From: an uncultured Bacilli bacterium
Lineage (GTDB): Bacteria > Bacillota_I > Bacilli_A > RF39 > UBA660
Length of the DNA: 10,519 nucleotides
Assembly (NCBI GenBank): GCA_947584955.1
Contig: CANPWS010000032.1
Span: forward strand, 1 to 10,519
Reading direction: 5' to 3'
The position numbers and the translations under genes were made by a program. Below, one piece after another: positions 6,510-10,519 of the stretch (position 1 is its first letter; each line of letters starts with the position of its first letter). The notes beneath the pieces were generated by a model. That model searched no databases. It was not told where the DNA came from and worked only from the letters and a program-made list of their open reading frames with translations.

Positions 6510-6852
6510 TTTAGATTTTTCAAGTAGATTACCTATATATGAACAAATTGTAAATGAAATAGAAAGATATGTAGCACTTGGTATATTAAAAGAAAAAGAA
6601 CAAATAATGTCTATAAGAGAATTAGCAAGTAATCTTGGGGTAAATCCTAATACTGTTAAAAAAGCATATAGTATACTAGAAAATAAAAAAATAATTACAA
6701 CTGTTTCTACTAAAGGTACGTTTATTAGTGAAAATGCTAAAAAAGTCAAAGAGGAAACTGTAAATAATTATATTGAAGAAGTGAAGAATATAATAGTTAA
6801 ATTAAATAAATTAGGTTTAACTAATGAAGAGGTAATAAATAGATTAAAATGA
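6499..6852 (+). CDS. GntR-family transcriptional regulator, YtrA subfamily
   Basis: A DNA-binding repressor. Seen in 117 residues: an N-terminal winged helix-turn-helix with PIYEQIVNEIERYVALGILK at 12-31, SIRELASNLGVNPNTVKKAY at 38-57 (scaffold and recognition helix) and the wing TVSTKGTFI at 68-76. Only about 40 residues follow, two predicted helices, too short for a ligand-binding FadR/HutC domain; this size is diagnostic of the YtrA subfamily, which dimerises through that tail and is usually encoded with an ABC transporter. It overlaps the preceding frame by 11 bases and the next gene by 4 (ATGA). The likely target is the palindrome at 3533-3559. YtrA regulons respond to cell-wall antibiotics in Bacillus; the inducer here is unknown. 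Here the regulator gene follows the transporter genes; in Bacillus ytrA comes first. Confidence 0.9.
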   Translation: MLINLDFSSRLPIYEQIVNEIERYVALGILKEKEQIMSIRELASNLGVNPNTVKKAYSILENKKIITTVSTKGTFISENAKKVKEETVNNYIEEVKNIIVKLNKLGLTNEEVINRLK

Positions 6853-7448
6853 AAAAGATAATAAAATACCTAGTAAGTTTAATTGTATTAATTATATTAT
6901 TTACATTAATAATAAATATAGTAGTGGTTGTAAAAACTAAAAGAAATATAAAAGAGGGTAATTATATGGATTTTGAATATGCTATTGTTCTAGGTGCTAA
7001 AGTAACAAATAATCTGCCAAGTTTGATGTTAAAAGATAGATTAGATAAAGCTTTAGAAATATATAAACAAAATAATAATATAAAAATAATATTATCTGGA
7101 GATTCTGTAGATGAAAAAAAATATGATGAAGTTGGAGTTATGGAAAAATATTTAATAGAAAATGGTGTACCAATTAATAATATAATTTTAGATAAATATG
7201 GTATAAATACTCATGATAGTATTATTAGATGTAAAGAAATTGTTAAAGATAAAAATGTATTAATTATTACTCAAAAATATCATTTATATAGAAGTCTTTA
7301 TATAGCTAAAAATATTAAATTAAATGCAAGTGGTGTATATGCTAAGGAAAAAGTTTATTTTGGTAATACCAAAAGAATAATTAGAGAAATGCTTGCAATA
7401 GTAAAAGATTTTATATTAATAAAATTTGATAAAACAAGTAAATATTAA
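6849..7448 (+). CDS. SanA/YdcF-family membrane protein (DUF218)
   Basis: A single-pass membrane protein with a DUF218 domain; relatives such as SanA and ElyC affect envelope permeability and peptidoglycan or lipid-carrier metabolism, with no settled biochemistry. Seen in 199 residues: N-terminal hydrophobic helix 6-28, then YAIVLGAKV at 44-52, the DRLDKALEIY segment at 63-72, IILSGD at 80-85, GVPINNIILDKYGINTHDSI at 106-125 (usual D-x-x-x-x-x-T-x-E/D-S/N) and ITQKYHLYRSLYIAK at 140-154. These are the conserved blocks in the correct order. The start overlaps the GntR stop, so it is the last gene of the operon and is regulated with the transporter. A terminator lies 5 bases after the stop. The context supports a cell-envelope stress role, which is inference. 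Confidence 0.87.
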   Translation: MKKIIKYLVSLIVLIILFTLIINIVVVVKTKRNIKEGNYMDFEYAIVLGAKVTNNLPSLMLKDRLDKALEIYKQNNNIKIILSGDSVDEKKYDEVGVMEKYLIENGVPINNIILDKYGINTHDSIIRCKEIVKDKNVLIITQKYHLYRSLYIAKNIKLNASGVYAKEKVYFGNTKRIIREMLAIVKDFILIKFDKTSKY

Positions 7449-7453
7449 AAAAT

Positions 7454-7498
7454 AGACTGTTTCAAAAATTAATTATTTAATTTTGTAGCAGTCTTTTT
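7454..7498 (+). terminator. Rho-independent terminator of the ABC/GntR/DUF218 operon
   Basis: AGACTG (7454-7459) pairs with CAGTCT (7489-7494), and a second inner stem AAAATTAA/TTAATTTT (7465-7472 with 7477-7484) extends it. A T-run ends at 7498. It separates the operon from the ATPase cassette. Confidence 0.85.
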
Positions 7499-7500
7499 AA

Positions 7501-7519
7501 TAGTTTAATTTATAAACTA
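7501..7519. repeat. Short inverted repeat upstream of the ATPase cassette
   Basis: TAGTTTA (7501-7507) and TAAACTA (7513-7519) are exact reverse complements 5 bases apart. It sits about 40 bases before the possible -35 box at 7558. In DNA this A+T-rich such a short repeat can occur by chance. Confidence 0.3.
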
Positions 7520-7557
7520 ACTTAAGTATAAAAATTAAATAAAGCATCCAAAATGTG

Positions 7558-7586
7558 TTGTATTTTTTATAAAAATGGTATAAAAT
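7558..7586 (+). promoter_or_regulatory. Possible SigA promoter of the ATPase cassette
   Basis: TTGTAT (7558-7563), 17 bases, TAAAAT (7581-7586), preceded by TGGTA. The leader to the start codon would be nearly 80 bases with no strong hairpin. Lower confidence than the other promoters because A+T-rich DNA offers many -10-like matches. Confidence 0.45.
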
Positions 7587-7671
7587 ATAACAAAAGAAGA
7601 AAAAATAATATTAAAAATTGATGTTATTTGATTTACTTATATGATGTAATATATATGAAAGGATGATTATA

Positions 7672-8994
7672 ATGATAAGATATGTTAAGTTAGTTAATTA
7701 TAAATCACTTGTTAATTTTGATGTAAATTTTATGAAAACTAAGACAAAGGCTAAAAATTTAGTACTTATATATGGTGAAAATGGAATAGGAAAATCTAAT
7801 TTTGCCAATTCATTTTATACACTTAATGAAACGATGAGAACTATGTCTTCGATTGAAATATTCAAAAAAATAATTGAACAGTCCGAAGATAAACCAAATA
7901 AATATAAAAATTTTATAGAAAAACATATAAAAGATAAATTTAAAGATATCAAAATGATTATAAATGATTGTAAAACAATTGATTCAAATGATAACATGAT
8001 AATGGAATATGGTTTTATTTGTAATAAGAAAAATGGAATTTATCGTATAGAAATGAATAATGAGGAAATTGTTTCTGAAAAGCTAGAATACGTTATTAAT
8101 AAAAATCAAACTTATTTTTTTGATATAGATAAAAATAATGTTAAAATTAATACTAATATTTTTACTGATAAAAATTATTATAATGAATTTATTGAATTAA
8201 TTGATAAATATTGGGGAAAACATTCCTTCCTTTCTATTTTATCCTATGAAATTGAAGATAAAAAAAGAGAATATATGAATAAAAAAATATCAAAAAATTT
8301 ATTTGAGGTGCTTTCATATTTGAAAATTATATGTACTAAAATAAAAGGTGGCAATCATAGTGAATTTGGTATTATTGGAACTCATCATAATTTAATGGAT
8401 GATTTAGAAGAAGGTAAAATATCTGTAAAATATGAAAAAGAACTTAATAAAAATGAATATTTACTTAATGAAATATTTACTAATTTGTATTCTGATATAA
8501 AAAATGTTTATTATAAAAAAACAATCGAAGATAATTGTATAAAATACAAACTCTTTAGTAAGAAAATGATATATGGTAAAATAATGGATGTTGATTTTTC
8601 TCTTGAATCAACAGGAACACAAAATATTTTAACATTAATACCATATTTAATATCTGCGTGTGAAGGACAGACAGTAATAATTGATGAATTGGATACAGGA
8701 ATACATGATTTGCTCGTAAAAAATTTATTAGAATGTATTGCAAGATATGTTAAAGGACAATTAATTATTACTACTCACAATACAATGTTAATAGATTCAT
8801 CAATACCCCATGAAAATATTTATATTTTTAATGCTAATAGTAAATCCGAAAAAGAATTAATTGCAATAACAGATTTTGAAGGAAGAATTCATAAAAATAA
8901 TAGTCCAAGAAGAAAATATCTTAATGGAATATATGGTGGAATTCCTATGTTTACAGATATAGATTTTGAAGAATTAATTAAAAATATAAAATAG
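7672..8994 (+). CDS. SMC/ABC-like AAA ATPase of a candidate anti-phage pair
   Basis: A cytoplasmic ATPase of the COG1106/AAA_15-AAA_21 type, found in two-gene defence systems such as AbiL. Seen in 440 residues: N-terminal strand and Y-K-S block (MIRYVKLVNYKSLVNF), Walker A GENGIGKSN at 35-43, a signature-like ESTGTQNIL at 312-320, Walker B TVIIDELDTGIHDLL at 334-348 with Asp338-Glu339, and switch His369 in ITTHNTM. The middle (about 60-290) is a helical, Lys/Glu-rich insertion expected to form a coiled-coil arm or sensor. Near the end RRKYLNGIYGGIP (413-425) matches the R-x-Y-x-x-G-x-x-G-x-x-P tail of ATPases paired with RloB-like partners. Start 7672 is preferred over ATG 7663 because AAAGGA (7658-7663) then has 8-base spacing. 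The partner begins 15 bases after the stop. Confidence 0.83.
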   Translation: MIRYVKLVNYKSLVNFDVNFMKTKTKAKNLVLIYGENGIGKSNFANSFYTLNETMRTMSSIEIFKKIIEQSEDKPNKYKNFIEKHIKDKFKDIKMIINDCKTIDSNDNMIMEYGFICNKKNGIYRIEMNNEEIVSEKLEYVINKNQTYFFDIDKNNVKINTNIFTDKNYYNEFIELIDKYWGKHSFLSILSYEIEDKKREYMNKKISKNLFEVLSYLKIICTKIKGGNHSEFGIIGTHHNLMDDLEEGKISVKYEKELNKNEYLLNEIFTNLYSDIKNVYYKKTIEDNCIKYKLFSKKMIYGKIMDVDFSLESTGTQNILTLIPYLISACEGQTVIIDELDTGIHDLLVKNLLECIARYVKGQLIITTHNTMLIDSSIPHENIYIFNANSKSEKELIAITDFEGRIHKNNSPRRKYLNGIYGGIPMFTDIDFEELIKNIK

Positions 8995-9009
8995 AAGGCA
9001 AAATAAAGA

Positions 9010-9597
9010 ATGAAAAAGTTAAATTACACTAAAGCTGTTGTAATTGTTCATGGTAAATCGGAGAAACAAATTTGTCAATATATTAAAAATAAACTTAGAT
9101 TAAAAATGGAAATTTATAGTGATAAAAATGGTGAAAAGGCTATACAAATAACTAGTTTAAAAAATACATTAAATAATAAAATTTTTAAATCGTTTAGAAA
9201 TTTTATTAAAATATATGAAGATATAAAATTAACCGATGATGGAAAATCGATAGATAACGATTTTAAAATATTTATAATTATGGATACTGATGATTGTAAT
9301 GATAAGCAAAAAGAAGATTTTATGAATGGAGATATGTTTAAGACACATTGGGCTTATAAATATATAGTACCTATATATAATATTCCAGAACTTGAAACAG
9401 TATTGGAAATGGCAAATATTCCATTTAAAAAAGCTGGAAATAAAAGAAAAAAGGAATACATTGTAATATTTCCAACAGATCCAAAATATGAAAAATCTGA
9501 CGAAATCCAAATTAGGGATTTACTTAATACATTAAAAAAGCAAAAAAATACAAATTTAAATGAATTTTTAGATTTTTGTTTAAAATCATCTAATTAA
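9010..9597 (+). CDS. RloB/TOPRIM-like small protein paired with the ATPase
   Basis: Probably the effector, a nuclease-type partner of the upstream ATPase. Seen in 195 residues: an N-terminal strand-turn AVVIVHGKSEKQICQYIKN (9-27), a strand ending in the acidic cluster FIIMDTDDC (88-96), and PIYNIPELETVLEMANIPF (121-139), in the place where RloB-like proteins carry N-P-x-F-E-x-W. The order strand-G-x-S/T-E, then D-x-D-D, resembles a TOPRIM fold, but the Glu usually found before Gly in the first motif is His here. The rest is Lys-rich and basic, as in nucleic-acid-binding proteins. A modest ribosome binding site (GAAGG, 8994-8998) lies 11 bases upstream and the gene is followed by a terminator, so the pair forms a complete two-gene unit. 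Family assignment is by motif resemblance only; it could be an undescribed family. Confidence 0.62.
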   Translation: MKKLNYTKAVVIVHGKSEKQICQYIKNKLRLKMEIYSDKNGEKAIQITSLKNTLNNKIFKSFRNFIKIYEDIKLTDDGKSIDNDFKIFIIMDTDDCNDKQKEDFMNGDMFKTHWAYKYIVPIYNIPELETVLEMANIPFKKAGNKRKKEYIVIFPTDPKYEKSDEIQIRDLLNTLKKQKNTNLNEFLDFCLKSSN

Positions 9598-9615
9598 TTA
9601 TATATTCAAAATTAT

Positions 9616-9645
9616 TACCGAAATATTTATAGTTTCGGTATTTTT
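9616..9645 (+). terminator. Rho-independent terminator after the ATPase cassette
   Basis: TACCGAAA (9616-9623) and TTTCGGTA (9633-9640) form a perfect 8-bp stem with a 9-base loop, followed by five T. It separates the pair from the methyltransferase transcript. Confidence 0.88.
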
Positions 9646-9706
9646 ATGTGTACAATATTTAGTATATATCAAATTTTTAAAAAATAGAAAAAATACTTAA
9701 AAATTA

Positions 9707-9735
9707 TTGTATAAAAATTAAATAAATTATATAAT
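9707..9735 (+). promoter_or_regulatory. SigA-type promoter of the methyltransferase
   Basis: TTGTAT (9707-9712), 17 bases, TATAAT (9730-9735). The predicted start near 9742 leaves about 20 bases of leader containing GAGGTG (9751-9756), 6 bases before the ATG. Separate promoters for methylase genes are common in restriction-modification loci. Confidence 0.72.
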
Positions 9736-9762
9736 TATGTTAAGAGAATTGAGGTGTAAAAA

Positions 9763-10519
9763 ATGAAACCATTCATAAAATGGGCAGGTGGTAAAGAAAA
9801 AGAATTACCTATAATATTAGAAAATTTGCCAGAAAAATTTGAACGCTATATTGAACCATTCGTGGGTGGTGGAGCCGTATATTTTGCTTTAAATAAACCT
9901 AACTCTATTATAAATGATAAATCTGATGAATTAATAAATTTATACAATTTTATTAAAAGTGGAAATAAAGAATTTTTATCAAAACTTAATGAAATATTTC
10001 ATAATTGGTCTTTGCTAGAAAAAGTAATAGAAAATAATTCAAAAGAATTACTAGATTTATATAAAAATTATTGTAATGAAATAGTTAAAGATAAAAATTT
10101 AAAAATAAAATATAATGATAAAATTTGCGAATTTGTAATATCACATTCAGAAGAATTCAATGGAGTTTTAACTAATCATTTTAATATAAGAATTGATAAT
10201 TTTATACATGAAATTCAAAAAAATTTATTATCTAAAATAAGCCGTATGTGTAAAATATCTAAAAATAAAGGCAATCTTACAGATAGTAATATACTTGAAA
10301 ATATGGAAGCATCTTTAAAAAGTGCATTTTATATGCATTTTAGATATCTATATAATAATAGAAATGAACTAGATATATCACAAGAATTTGCTTCGGCAAT
10401 GTTCTATTTTATAAGAGAGTATTGTTATGCCTCAATGTTTAGGTATAATAAACAAGGAAAATTTAATGTTCCATATGGTGGAATAAGTTATAATAGAAAA
10501 GATTTTAATAAAAAAATAG
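9763..10519 (+). CDS. D12-class DNA adenine (N6) methyltransferase, 3' end outside the window
   Basis: Transfers a methyl group from S-adenosylmethionine to adenine in DNA; either an orphan Dam-like enzyme or the protective half of a restriction-modification system. Seen in the 252 residues present: motif X FIKWAGGK (4-11), S-adenosylmethionine-binding motif [12 protein letters not shown] (31-41), [16 protein letters not shown] (49-64, the usual D-x-N-x-x-L-I-x-x-Y), and [20 protein letters not shown] (220-239), matching the R-Y-N-x-x-G-x-F-N-V-P-F-G block of Dam. The catalytic D-P-P-Y has not yet appeared. The FNVP block comes about 100 residues later than in E. coli Dam; the extra Lys/Asn-rich stretch (about 75-185) may contribute to target recognition. 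The ribosome binding site GAGGTG is good. The reading frame stays open to the window end, so this is truncation by the window, not by mutation. Confidence 0.9.
   Translation, partial: MKPFIKWAGGKEKELPIILENLPEKFERYIEPFVGGGAVYFALNKPNSIINDKSDELINLYNFIKSGNKEFLSKLNEIFHNWSLLEKVIENNSKELLDLYKNYCNEIVKDKNLKIKYNDKICEFVISHSEEFNGVLTNHFNIRIDNFIHEIQKNLLSKISRMCKISKNKGNLTDSNILENMEASLKSAFYMHFRYLYNNRNELDISQEFASAMFYFIREYCYASMFRYNKQGKFNVPYGGISYNRKDFNKKI

Noticed and set aside
6447..6749. Minus-strand open frame opposite the GntR gene
   Set aside because: It is the mirror of a clear winged helix-turn-helix gene, has poly-Ile ends and no ribosome binding site; the same holds for other minus-strand frames opposite the symporter, ATPase and RloB-like genes.
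7499..7671. Structured RNA (retron-type or riboswitch) before the ATPase gene
   Set aside because: Only a 7-bp inverted repeat and a very short open frame (ATG 7621 to TGA) are visible. There is no reverse transcriptase gene and no long stem.
626..9597. Alternative genetic code (TGA as Trp), considered because of the extreme A+T content
   Set aside because: TGA cleanly terminates yqfC and the GntR gene at coupled starts, and Trp is encoded by TGG throughout.

Overview
The window is very A+T-rich DNA that reads with the standard bacterial code: TGA ends genes and TGG encodes Trp. It carries sporulation genes of the CotY/CotZ coat family, YqfC and YqfD, plus a YtrA-type GntR regulator with its ABC transporter. 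Together these point to an endospore-forming low-G+C Bacillota, perhaps an uncultured gut lineage. The species cannot be named from this sequence.

Layout. (1) 1-600, minus strand: a Cys-rich CotY/CotZ-type spore coat gene with a strong ribosome binding site, a mother-cell-sigma-like promoter and a long terminator hairpin. (2) 564-3483, plus strand: a hairpin with a T-run, an alanine/glycine:cation symporter (AGCS family) gene, then overlapping yqfC-yqfD genes closed by a terminator. (3) 3502-7498, plus strand: one transcription unit with a consensus promoter (TTGACA, 17 bp, TATAAT) and a perfect palindrome over the predicted transcription start. It encodes an ABC ATPase, an ABC-2 permease that appears split by a one-base frameshift into 502-aa and 181-aa pieces, a GntR/YtrA-type repressor and a SanA/YdcF-like (DUF218) membrane protein, and ends at a terminator. 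(4) 7500-9645, plus strand: a two-gene cassette of an SMC/ABC-like AAA ATPase and a small RloB/TOPRIM-like protein, bounded by terminators. It looks like an anti-phage module. (5) 9707-10519, plus strand: a separately promoted D12-class DNA adenine methyltransferase, cut by the window end before its catalytic motif.

How the genes work together. The coat protein, YqfC and YqfD belong to the mother-cell programme of sporulation. The regulator probably represses its own operon through the palindrome at the promoter until an envelope stress or drug relieves it; the transporter and the SanA-like protein are then made together. The ATPase/TOPRIM-like pair next to a DNA methyltransferase suggests the start of a defence island continuing past the right edge. 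No tRNA, rRNA, CRISPR array or insertion sequence was seen. No gene-free stretch exceeds 300 bases; the longest, 7449-7671, holds a terminator, a small inverted repeat and a possible promoter.
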